From JAFGJQ01 sp964586145 (GTDB lineage: Bacteria; Planctomycetota; Phycisphaerae; UBA1845), in assembly GCA_964586145.1 (NCBI GenBank), contig CAZPHH010000130.1:1-9660 (forward strand): a stretch of DNA of 9,660 nt, given 5' to 3'. Shown here one piece after another: positions 1 to 6,218 of the stretch (position 1 is the stretch's first letter; each line of letters starts with the position of its first letter). A program made the position numbers and the translations under genes. The notes below the pieces were generated by a model, which saw only the letters and a program-made list of their open reading frames with translations, was not told where the DNA came from and did not search any database.

Positions 1-890
1 TATGCTGCCAAGGCCAGTATCCACGCCAGGGTGAGAGCCGCCAGAGCGCACACGCCGAGCAAGGCCTGGGTTCGCTCGGAGAGCATCCTGCGGTCGCCTC
101 GCATGCCGTAGAACGTACCAAGCCCCAGACCCGAAACAAAGCCGGCCACGTGGGCGAACACGTCTGTTCGCGCTCCGCCGGTTCCGAGGTATCCGAGCAG
201 GACGACACCCCCTACGAGAGGGGCCCAGCGCGCTAGTCTGGACTCTTCCGTCCGGCGCCGTCGCTTCCACGCATAGGCCGCCACGATGCCGAGCGCCGCG
301 AAGACCGCGGTGGAAGCCCCGATGGATGTGTGGTTCGGCTCGCGGACCCAGGCGTTAAGGAGATTGCCCGCCGTTCCTGCAAACAGGATGCTGATCCACG
401 CGAGCCCGCAGCCGAGCAGTTGGCCGGCGAACAAGCCGAGCAGACCGCCGAAGACCACGTTGGCCACCAGATGGGCCGAGTCGAGGTGCAGGGTCAGCGC
501 GGTCATGGCTCGCCACCACTCCCCCTGTCGTATCAGGCCGGCATGTGTTTTGCCGGCCGCAACCCAATCAAAGCCGAAGAGGTTCCGCTGCGTGAGAATG
601 GAGACGATCAACAGGATCGCGGCATAGCCCGCCACGCCTGTCCAGCCGTCGGCTCGTTGAGAAGGGGCGGCGTCCTGGGCCAGCCGGCCCCGATTCTCTC
701 GGGCATACGCGTCGATCTCCGCCCGGGCCCGATCTGCATCCGGCGCCGCCACGACCAGCACGAACTCGCCCTTGTCCTCGTGCATTTCGTAGCGAATGCC
801 CGCAGCCTCAAGCACCAGCGCGAGGGCGAGGCAGTCCCTCCGGGTGTCCGAACGGCAGATCACCTCCGCCGGCTGTGGCTGGTCTCCCAT
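1..890 (-). CDS. Rhomboid-family intramembrane serine protease with N-terminal DUF2007-like domain (stop codon at or just beyond the window edge)
   Basis: Predicted membrane serine protease that cleaves transmembrane substrates inside the lipid bilayer. The reading frame runs from ATG at 890 to the left edge, 296 residues; the last two bases seen are TA, so a stop may lie one base outside. Residues about 8-65 form a soluble domain resembling DUF2007 (putative signal-transducing domain; read by eye). From about residue 85 the protein is strongly hydrophobic with roughly six membrane segments. The rhomboid signature is clear: His140 and Asn144 in the segment LHLDSAHLVANVV, the nucleophile Ser193 in IGAST, and the catalytic His247 in DVFAHVAGF. 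The start is supported by AGGA 6 nt upstream. It begins 8 nt after the stop of the methyltransferase gene, so the two are probably cotranscribed. The substrate is unknown. The family assignment is firm; the N-terminal domain is moderately sure. Confidence 0.88.
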   Translation of the reverse strand, partial: MGDQPQPAEVICRSDTRRDCLALALVLEAAGIRYEMHEDKGEFVLVVAAPDADRARAEIDAYARENRGRLAQDAAPSQRADGWTGVAGYAAILLIVSILTQRNLFGFDWVAAGKTHAGLIRQGEWWRAMTALTLHLDSAHLVANVVFGGLLGLFAGQLLGCGLAWISILFAGTAGNLLNAWVREPNHTSIGASTAVFAALGIVAAYAWKRRRRTEESRLARWAPLVGGVVLLGYLGTGGARTDVFAHVAGFVSGLGLGTFYGMRGDRRMLSERTQALLGVCALAALTLAWILALAA

Positions 891-898
891 GATCCATC

Positions 899-1918
899 CT
901 ATGCTTGCACACGGCGTTCGACTGTGGTGCGCAACGACCCTCCATCGGGTCCGGGGCCGCGCGGACCGGAGGCGTCCGGCCGTCTGTGGGCGAAGAACAA
1001 CTCCTCGCGGTATAGAACATCGTACCCGTTTTCCCGCAGGTACAGGCAACGGTCCAGATCGATGAGGGTCCGGCAGATGTCGCTGTTCACCGAATGGCGG
1101 GCGACGGCCAGCAGCGTTTCGGAGTCCATATGCGCGCGGGCCGCCCGGCTTCTCGGATAGGCGTCCAGCGCGTAGCGATCCGAGAAATAGAAACCACTGC
1201 GTTTGCGGCGGATGCGGGCGAACCACCAGTTTTTCAGGGCAAAAAACCCGTTGATCGGTCGCAGTCGATGCACGATCCTCGTGTTGCCGCCGATGTTCTC
1301 GTGACAGCAGGATCGGCAGAGCAGGAAGGGAGCCCCCACGGCCAGGGCATAGTCCATGCAGCCGTCCGTCACGCCGCCGCAGGCCCCGAAGAACACCACG
1401 GCCGCCGGGCGGCGGTCCAGGTCCGGCGCGAAGACGCTCTCACGCACGAACCGGTAGTTTTTCAGTTTCCGGAACTTCCAGATGCTGACGAGCCGGTAAA
1501 GCCGGTCCGCCCAGGGGTCGATGTCCGTGCCGACGATTTCGTGGGCGGGCAACGCACGGGCCAGCAGCCGGGCGTGCCGGCCCAGCACGGCGGCCGGATT
1601 CACAATGAGCCGACGGTCGGTGTCGTCCATCGGTACGAACGTCGCGATGAGAAGCCGGAGATACGCGTCTCGTCGCCCGCGGTGCAATTCCCAGGTGAGC
1701 GTTCGGCGTTTCCACGGACACGGGGGAAATGGGGGGAACACGCGGTCCCACGCCTTGTGGTGTTCGCCCAGGGAAGTCCGCAGGGCCGACTCCTCCTGAA
1801 TGCGACGACGGTCCGCGATGGGACTCTCGCGAAAGGCCCCCAGCAAGGACGTCAGGGGAGTCAGGAAGTCCAGCTTCCCGCTCGTCTCGTGGAACGTTGC
1901 CAGATCCGGTGCATGCAT
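899..1918 (-). CDS. Class I SAM-dependent methyltransferase-like protein with a Cys-Cys-His motif
   Basis: Putative methyltransferase, 339 residues, substrate unknown. The central part reads as a Rossmann-like fold: a strand and glycine region at residues 105-119 (LIVNPAAVLGRHARL), an acidic strand end GTDID at 130-134 that could bind the SAM ribose, then FFGACGGVTDG at 177-187 and RSCCHENIGGN at 202-212. The last two resemble the pattern of GSTCD/Methyltransf_32-like RNA methyltransferase relatives (His-x-Cys-Gly-x-x-(S/T)-Asp, later Pro-Cys-Cys-(H/Y)). Motif I lacks the usual Gly-x-Gly-x-Gly, so activity is uncertain. The N-terminal ~100 residues and the basic region 219-243 are unrecognised. 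I chose ATG at 1918 because it lies 25 nt after the thi4 stop and has GGAAG just upstream. ATG at 1975 (overlapping the thi4 end by 32 nt) is a real alternative. The frame stays open to an ATG at 2077, but that would overlap thi4 by 134 nt. It sits between thi4 and the rhomboid gene in a tight minus-strand cluster. Confidence 0.72.
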   Translation of the reverse strand: MHAPDLATFHETSGKLDFLTPLTSLLGAFRESPIADRRRIQEESALRTSLGEHHKAWDRVFPPFPPCPWKRRTLTWELHRGRRDAYLRLLIATFVPMDDTDRRLIVNPAAVLGRHARLLARALPAHEIVGTDIDPWADRLYRLVSIWKFRKLKNYRFVRESVFAPDLDRRPAAVVFFGACGGVTDGCMDYALAVGAPFLLCRSCCHENIGGNTRIVHRLRPINGFFALKNWWFARIRRKRSGFYFSDRYALDAYPRSRAARAHMDSETLLAVARHSVNSDICRTLIDLDRCLYLRENGYDVLYREELFFAHRRPDASGPRGPGPDGGSLRTTVERRVQA

Positions 1919-1943
1919 GGCTTCCAGGCGCACCAGACGCTTC

Positions 1944-2747
1944 TCAGGCCCGGGCCCCTCCGGTCGCGGAAGCATTCGTGAGCGCCGCGGCGATCCGCTG
2001 GGCCGCATGTCGTCCTGAAAGAAGCATCCCTCCGAAGATGGGACCCATTCGCGGCCCGCCGAGCACGGCGCAGACACTCATGCCGGCCACCCAGAGGCCC
2101 GGATAGACCTCGGACACGTTATCCACCACGAAGGCCTCGCCCTCGGTGGCGTTCATGGGGCCTTCCCCGCGTTTGCCTTCCGGTCCGTCCGAGGCCAGCA
2201 GGCCGCGGCGTTGCAGCGCCGCTGCGACCACGGCCTCGTGCCCGGTGGCATCCAGCACGGCCTTCGCGGAGAAGGTGATGGGGTCGACGGGGAGCGAATC
2301 GCCCACAAGGGAACGGTTCACCACGAGGCCGACGACGCGGCCATCGTGTACGCACAGGTCCTCGACGGTCAGCAGGTTCAGGACGGCGGCGCCCGCTTCA
2401 ATGGCACGCACGCAAAGACCTGCGGCCAACTCGATCGCGTTGGCGGTGTGGAGCCCGTCCCGGTATGCAACATGCTGAATGCCCATCTCGTCCAGCAAAG
2501 GCAGCGCCTCGTCCGGCACGACGATCTGACTCATTCCGATGCCCCCGCCCCAGATGCCGCCACCGGGCGCGAGCCGTTTCTCCAGCACGGCGACTTTCAG
2601 TCCCTGTCGGGCCAGGTGGCAGGCGGCCATCAGTCCCGAGGGTCCCGCCCCGGCAATCAGTACGTCGCCCACAAGTCGATTCGTGAGCTCCTGGTGGTAG
2701 GTGTCCAGGATGGCCCTCGATATGGTCGCCTCATCGAACGTGGTCAT
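1944..2747 (-). CDS. thi4: Thi4-family sulfide-dependent adenosine diphosphate thiazole synthase, with Pro at the sulfur-donor position
   Basis: Thi4 enzymes build the thiazole half of thiamine (as ADP-thiazole) from NAD, glycine and a sulfur source with bound iron. This 267-residue protein has the whole family layout: N-terminal helix, dinucleotide-binding GAGPSG at 33-38, LEKRLAPGGGIWGGG at 55-69, LDATGHE at 165-171, and the C-terminal GGPRMGPIFGGMLLSG at 230-245, whose Arg233 matches the conserved substrate Arg. Length is that of prokaryotic forms. In the loop SLPVDPIT (151-158) the residue before V-D-P is Pro153 (codon at 2289-2291, CCC); eukaryotic Thi4 has the sacrificial Cys here and methanogen Thi4 has His. 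The start at 2747 is preceded by GGGAG about 10 nt upstream and matches the family N-terminus; the frame is open much further upstream but runs through the neighbouring gene. No thiC, thiE or TPP riboswitch is visible in the window. Confidence 0.9.
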   Translation of the reverse strand: MTTFDEATISRAILDTYHQELTNRLVGDVLIAGAGPSGLMAACHLARQGLKVAVLEKRLAPGGGIWGGGIGMSQIVVPDEALPLLDEMGIQHVAYRDGLHTANAIELAAGLCVRAIEAGAAVLNLLTVEDLCVHDGRVVGLVVNRSLVGDSLPVDPITFSAKAVLDATGHEAVVAAALQRRGLLASDGPEGKRGEGPMNATEGEAFVVDNVSEVYPGLWVAGMSVCAVLGGPRMGPIFGGMLLSGRHAAQRIAAALTNASATGGARA

Positions 2748-3039
2748 TCGTCTTGTGCTCCCGGGCAAACCAAGCGCCCATTTCCTTCCGAGACCTCGTA
2801 TCGCTCTCGAAGGTGCCGCCTTCGTCGATGCGTGCGGCCCAAACGCCAAGTCGTGGCCAAGGTGCGCGCTGATACGATGGTTGTCCAGGGGGATTGCGTC
2901 TCTCGGGTGTGTTTTTCCGCATAGGGAATCCACGCGGCAGCGCCGGTGAGGGCCGCGATCCTGGCAGGGGCGAGGCGGCACCGCCGTGTGGTCGCCGGAG
3001 GTATTCGGGTTACGGGCGCCTCGCCGGAGCGGGTCACCG
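2748..3039 (-). other. Interval between the NifX-like gene and thi4: hairpin and a possible 99-codon frame
   Basis: This 292-nt stretch has no gene I can recognise. On the minus strand a 99-codon frame starts at 3043 with an ATGA overlap on the stop of the NifX-like gene and ends at 2744 with an ATGA overlap on the thi4 start codon. Its product is Arg-rich and unlike anything I know, and its third-position GC falls in the second half (about two thirds overall), so I do not call it a gene. The leader also contains an imperfect inverted repeat (2784-2813) ending about 37 nt before the thi4 ATG. I looked for TPP riboswitch landmarks (CTGAGA and the ACCTGATCTGG-like box) on the minus strand and did not find them. 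Confidence 0.5.
2784..2813 (-). promoter_or_regulatory. Hairpin in the thi4 leader
   Basis: On the minus strand CCTTCGAGA, an 11-nt loop and TCTCGGAAGG form a nine-base-pair stem with one bulged G. The 3' arm contains the purine-rich GGAAGG. No T-run follows, so it is not a standard intrinsic terminator. A role in regulating or processing the thi4 message is inference. Confidence 0.3.
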
Positions 3040-3594
3040 TCATCGACCGCCGCCGCGCCCCCCTCCACCGCCCATGCCACCCCCTCCGCCCCGCCGGCCC
3101 ATCCCGCGTCCTTGGCCACGTCCCATCCCACGTCCCATCCCGCGGCCCATTCCTTGACCACCTCCGGGGCCGGCTCCGGGCTGGGTCGTCGGCGGAGTCG
3201 GTGCCTGCGGCGGAACCGGATCGGCACCTGAGCCCAAGCCCGTATGTCCCGGAACGTTCGGCGCGTCGACGGAGTGCAGCCGGCCGGCGATAAACTGGTC
3301 GACCACGCTACGAACCGTTCCCGCACAGTCGACAATGACCTTGATGTTGGCGGCGGTCAGTGTCGCATATGCGTTCGGCCCGCAACTGCCCGTCAGAACG
3401 TACGTCACGCCTCGTTCGCCCAGCAAACGCGCGGACTGGATCCCCGCTCCGTGTCCCAGGGTCTGGTTTTCGTTGTCAATCGCTTCGAAGCTCAGATCGT
3501 CCGTTTCGACAATCACGAAGGAAGGACAGCGGCCAAAACGCGGATCTACCTGCGCATCCAGATGCGGCTCTGCAGCGGTTACGGCGATTTTCAT
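3040..3594 (-). CDS. NifX/NifB-family (dinitrogenase iron-molybdenum cofactor type) protein with Gly/Met/Arg-rich tail
   Basis: Small 184-residue protein of the family that includes NifX, NafY and the C-terminus of NifB, which bind iron-sulfur or molybdenum-iron cofactor precursors; many members in non-fixing anaerobes have no known role. Residues 1-110 carry the family pattern: MKIAVTA start, DPRFGRCP at 17-24, a GHGAGIQSARLL segment at 47-58 and LTGSCGPNAYATL at 67-79, including Cys71 and Cys90. Residues 110-145 are a Pro/Gly-rich linker, followed by a tail (about 146-184) of repeated Gly-Met-Gly-Arg and poly-Gly. Similar tails occur in anaerobe homologues and could bind metal, which is inference. 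Start ATG at 3594 has a strong GAGG six nt upstream; an in-frame ATG at 3621 lacks this support. No other nif gene is present, so nitrogen fixation is not implied. It may head the thi4 cluster. Confidence 0.88.
   Translation of the reverse strand: MKIAVTAAEPHLDAQVDPRFGRCPSFVIVETDDLSFEAIDNENQTLGHGAGIQSARLLGERGVTYVLTGSCGPNAYATLTAANIKVIVDCAGTVRSVVDQFIAGRLHSVDAPNVPGHTGLGSGADPVPPQAPTPPTTQPGAGPGGGQGMGRGMGRGMGRGQGRGMGRRGGGGGMGGGGGRGGGR
3097..3156. repeat. Short tandem repeat coding the Met-Gly-Arg-Gly tail
   Basis: A degenerate 12-bp unit (plus strand roughly CGTCCCATCCCA) is repeated several times and encodes the Gly-Met-Gly-Arg blocks of the NifX-like protein. Copies differ by substitutions. Such repeats expand and contract easily, so tail length may vary between strains. 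Confidence 0.65.
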
Positions 3595-4179
3595 GGGCTT
3601 CCTCGTGGTATACGACAGCAATCAGACGCGATCCGTGCCACATTCGCGTGGCGATTCCCGGCCGCCTGGCAATATGACGAGCACGGCTCATGCCGCACGG
3701 GTACAGGTGTGACAGAAGAGCTAAATTTGTTGTGCTACAGTCAGTTATGAATCGCCACCGGGCGGCCAGGCGCGGTTCGATCATTGCATAATGCAGTTAT
3801 ATCAGAGGTGGAATAATGCAATATGCAAATCAGTCAAGGACGGATTCGGATCCAGTCCCGGCGGCTCTGGGTCCTTTTGGAAGCCTCCTCTCGGGCGTCG
3901 ACTTGTCGTTGCCAGAAGTGTGCGGTCAACCGCCCGCGCGATCCGGCGCATCAGCGGCCCAACACCTGATCCACGGACACCGGCTGGATCCTGGCGGCCC
4001 CGGCGTGCGGGGGTCCCACAAGGAGGAGGATGAGCGAATGGCAAATGGCGAAAGCCGAGTGCATAATGGCGAACGCACGATCCGGCCTTGCCCGATTCTG
4101 TCACACGAAGAAAATGGGCGTCGTGGCCGATGCGGACGCCCTTCAATGCTCCGTTTGTCGGGCACAGGGGAGAACCACC
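3595..4179. other. Divergent intergenic region between the NifX-like gene and the deacetylase gene
   Basis: This 585-nt region must hold promoters for both directions. An AT-rich island at about 3720-3832 stands out against the GC-rich background and contains the TGCATAATGCA palindrome (3785-3795) and several ATGCA words. A weak plus-strand promoter-like pair is TGGCAA (4039-4044) and CATAAT (4062-4067), spaced 17 nt, inside a stretch of repeated ATGGC words. AAGGAGGAGG immediately precedes an ATG at 4030 that is in frame with the deacetylase gene, but the 50 extra residues do not look like a secreted protein start. Short plus-strand frames from 3791 and 3816 are open, the second with a good ribosome site, but their products look non-coding. 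I see no convincing minus-strand promoter by eye. Confidence 0.5.
3785..3827. promoter_or_regulatory. AT-rich repeated ATGCA motifs, possible operator or promoter
   Basis: TGCATAATGCA (3785-3795) is an inverted repeat with 5-bp arms. TAATGCA recurs at 3814-3820, 25 bp from its first copy at 3789-3795, and ATGCA occurs again at 3823-3827. TATATC at 3798-3803 could serve as a -10 box but has no good -35 partner. A DNA-binding role is inference from position between divergent genes. Confidence 0.3.
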
Positions 4180-6138
4180 ATGAAACCCGCAATGGCCGTT
4201 CTTCTGATCGCAACAGCAACGGCGGCAGCCAATCCAACCGTTCACCCGGTCTGGGAGCACAGACTGGAAGTCGACGTTCCGCTGACGCTGGCCCCGGGCA
4301 GCGGCGAGACCGGTCTGTTCCTCATCGGCACGGAGGCCGGCGGCGTGTTTCTCGCTGATCGCGAGCAGACACCCCGGCGCCTGTTCGATGCCGACGGATC
4401 GGTGCTGGCGTTCAGCACGCTCCAGCTCCGCGACGAGGGCAACGCCATCCCGGCCGGCACGGAACGAGGCGAAGTGGTATGCGTTCAGGTCGCCGTCGAG
4501 GGCAAACCGCGCGTCCTCTGGCGGCATCGGACGTCGTGTGGAGTGAACGCCATCCAGGCCTTGCCCGACACAGATGAAGACGAAATCGATGACGTGGCGA
4601 TGGGCGGGGCAGGCCAGGAGGTCACCCTGCTGAGCGGGCGAACGGGACAGGTGATCTGGAAACGGGACCTGGGAACGAGCGGCGGGACCGGTTATGTGCA
4701 TCGGATCGCGCCGGCCGGCGATCTGAATGGGGACGGCATGTGGGATCTCGTTGTCTGGACCTGGCGCGGGGAGCTCGTGGCGCTGGCCGGAAAGGACGGC
4801 ACGATCCTCTGGCGAGCCCGGGTCAACGGCGGCTTCGTGGACGCGATGAGCATCGCTTCTGACGCCAACGGCGACGGAAGGCACGATTTCGTCGTCGGCG
4901 GAAACGACGCGACGGTCCGGTTGTGCTCGGGCGCCGACGGGTCCGTCCTCTGGACGGCCACCCTCGACCGAACAGTTCGCGACGTGCGAGAGGTGAACGA
5001 CCTCAACGGCGACGGTACGCGCGATTTCTTCGCCGTGACGGCGGCGGGGACGGTGGCCTGCATCGCAGGCGGCGTGGGGCCGGAGGCCAAGGTGCTCTGG
5101 ACGGCCAACATCGGGGACGTCTGCCGGACGCTCGCCTGCCCCGGCGACGTGGACGGAGATGACGTGACCGACGTCGTTGTGGGGGCTGAGAACGGAATCG
5201 TCGCCGCGTTGTCCGGCAAAGACGGCAGGCGGGTCTGGCAATGGCAAGGGCCGGACGTCGTGCGGGCCATGCTCACCCTTCCGAAGATCGCGGGCAACGG
5301 GGTCGATGCAATCGCCGTGGCCTGCCTGGATGGAACGGTCGCGGTGCTGCCGATCCAGCCGGGCCCGTCCCCAGAGCAGCCTTCGCCCCCGTCGAGGCCC
5401 GTGGCGACGGGCCATCGATTCAAGCCGTTGAAGGAGGCGCCGCCGGCGGCTGAGCCGGTGGCGGAGGTGCCGATCCTGCTCTACCACGACGTGCTGCCGG
5501 TCGCGAAGTACCTCTATGCGACATCCGTGGACGACTTCCGCGCCCACATGGACCTGCTGGTGCGCGGCGGGTACCACTGCGTCACGCTTGATCAGGTGGC
5601 CGACTGGATGGCCGGCAGGACGAACCTGCCCCGGCGGCCGATCTGCATCACGTTCGACGGGCCGTACAGCGGCCACCACGAGCACGCCTTCAAGATTCTG
5701 CAGGAGCGCGGGCTGTTCGCCGTTTCCTACATCACGACGGATTGGATCGGCACCGCCAACCACGCAGACTGGCACGAGCTGCGCGAGATGGAGGCCGCGG
5801 GCGTGATGGACATTCAGAACCACAGCATGAACCATCCGTCGCTGTCGAAAGTTCCGCGGGATGAGGTGGTCCATCAGCTCCGGGGCTGTAACGAATCCAT
5901 CGCCCGCCACTTGTTCGGCAAGGCCGCCCGGCATCATGCGTATCCGAGCGGCGCGGAAAACGACATGGTGTGCGAGGTCATACGCGAACTTGGCTTCGTG
6001 ACGGCCACGATCTGCCGGAACGCCCATGCACGGCGCAACGACAACGTGTTGCGATTGAATCGGTACGTGCTGAGGAACGACACGGCGTTGGACCAATTCA
6101 AGGAGTGGATTCGCTTCGCAGGGCCGGCGGCCGATTGA
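4180..6138 (+). CDS. Secreted beta-propeller (FG-GAP/VCBS, PQQ-like) fused to a NodB-type polysaccharide deacetylase domain
   Basis: Predicted exported 652-residue protein. Residues 1-17 are a signal peptide (MKPAMAVLLIATATAAA, cleavage near Ala17). Residues about 22-392 form a beta-propeller with recurring Gly-x-x-Gly-x-(V/I)-(L/I)-Trp strands and calcium-type loops at 181-189 (DLNGDGMWD), 228-236, 274-282 and 323-331. After a Pro-rich linker (393-428), residues 429-645 resemble a carbohydrate esterase family 4 deacetylase: ILLYHDV, ITFDG at 490-494, NHSMNHPS at 547-554 with His548 and His552, and AYPSG at 587-591. These enzymes use Asp-His-His to hold a metal and remove acetyl groups from glycans. 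Here the usual TFDD is TFDG, so the metal-binding Asp is missing and activity is doubtful. ATG at 4180 is chosen because GGGGAG lies 7 nt upstream and the signal peptide begins there; an upstream ATG at 4030 is in frame. Confidence 0.87.
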   Translation: MKPAMAVLLIATATAAANPTVHPVWEHRLEVDVPLTLAPGSGETGLFLIGTEAGGVFLADREQTPRRLFDADGSVLAFSTLQLRDEGNAIPAGTERGEVVCVQVAVEGKPRVLWRHRTSCGVNAIQALPDTDEDEIDDVAMGGAGQEVTLLSGRTGQVIWKRDLGTSGGTGYVHRIAPAGDLNGDGMWDLVVWTWRGELVALAGKDGTILWRARVNGGFVDAMSIASDANGDGRHDFVVGGNDATVRLCSGADGSVLWTATLDRTVRDVREVNDLNGDGTRDFFAVTAAGTVACIAGGVGPEAKVLWTANIGDVCRTLACPGDVDGDDVTDVVVGAENGIVAALSGKDGRRVWQWQGPDVVRAMLTLPKIAGNGVDAIAVACLDGTVAVLPIQPGPSPEQPSPPSRPVATGHRFKPLKEAPPAAEPVAEVPILLYHDVLPVAKYLYATSVDDFRAHMDLLVRGGYHCVTLDQVADWMAGRTNLPRRPICITFDGPYSGHHEHAFKILQERGLFAVSYITTDWIGTANHADWHELREMEAAGVMDIQNHSMNHPSLSKVPRDEVVHQLRGCNESIARHLFGKAARHHAYPSGAENDMVCEVIRELGFVTATICRNAHARRNDNVLRLNRYVLRNDTALDQFKEWIRFAGPAAD

Positions 6139-6205
6139 CCCGGCGGCGCCGCGCCCCACAGGAGAACTCAACTTCCGTCCATGCAAAAGAATGCGCGCTC
6201 CACCC

Positions 6206-6218
6206 ACAGGTCACCTGT
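6206..6218. promoter_or_regulatory. 13-bp palindrome, possible operator
   Basis: ACAGGT, one central C, then ACCTGT is a perfect odd palindrome about 70 nt after the stop of the deacetylase gene and about 160 nt before the promoter of the next gene. It could bind a dimeric regulator or be chance. Confidence 0.25.

Noticed and set aside
1094..1981. 295-codon plus-strand frame opposite the methyltransferase gene
   Set aside because: No motifs; the minus-strand frame has Rossmann-like strands and the CCHEN motif.
2748..3039. TPP riboswitch upstream of thi4
   Set aside because: Neither the CTGAGA element nor the ACCTGATCTGG-like box could be found by eye on the minus strand. A covariance search would settle it.
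2748..3335. N-terminal extension of the thi4 frame to an ATG at 3335
   Set aside because: The extra 196 residues run out of frame through the NifX-like gene and are low in domain content, while the family N-terminus begins at 2747.
3613..3640. Sigma54-like site upstream of the NifX-like gene (minus-strand TGGCACG)
   Set aside because: The -24 half fits, but at the proper spacing the -12 element reads GT instead of GC; the TTGC nearby is too far away.
3802..6207. 801-codon minus-strand frame opposite the deacetylase gene
   Set aside because: It is antisense to a gene with a signal peptide and recognised domains. Its His/Arg/Pro-rich product has no domain pattern. Long antisense frames are expected where third positions are GC-rich.
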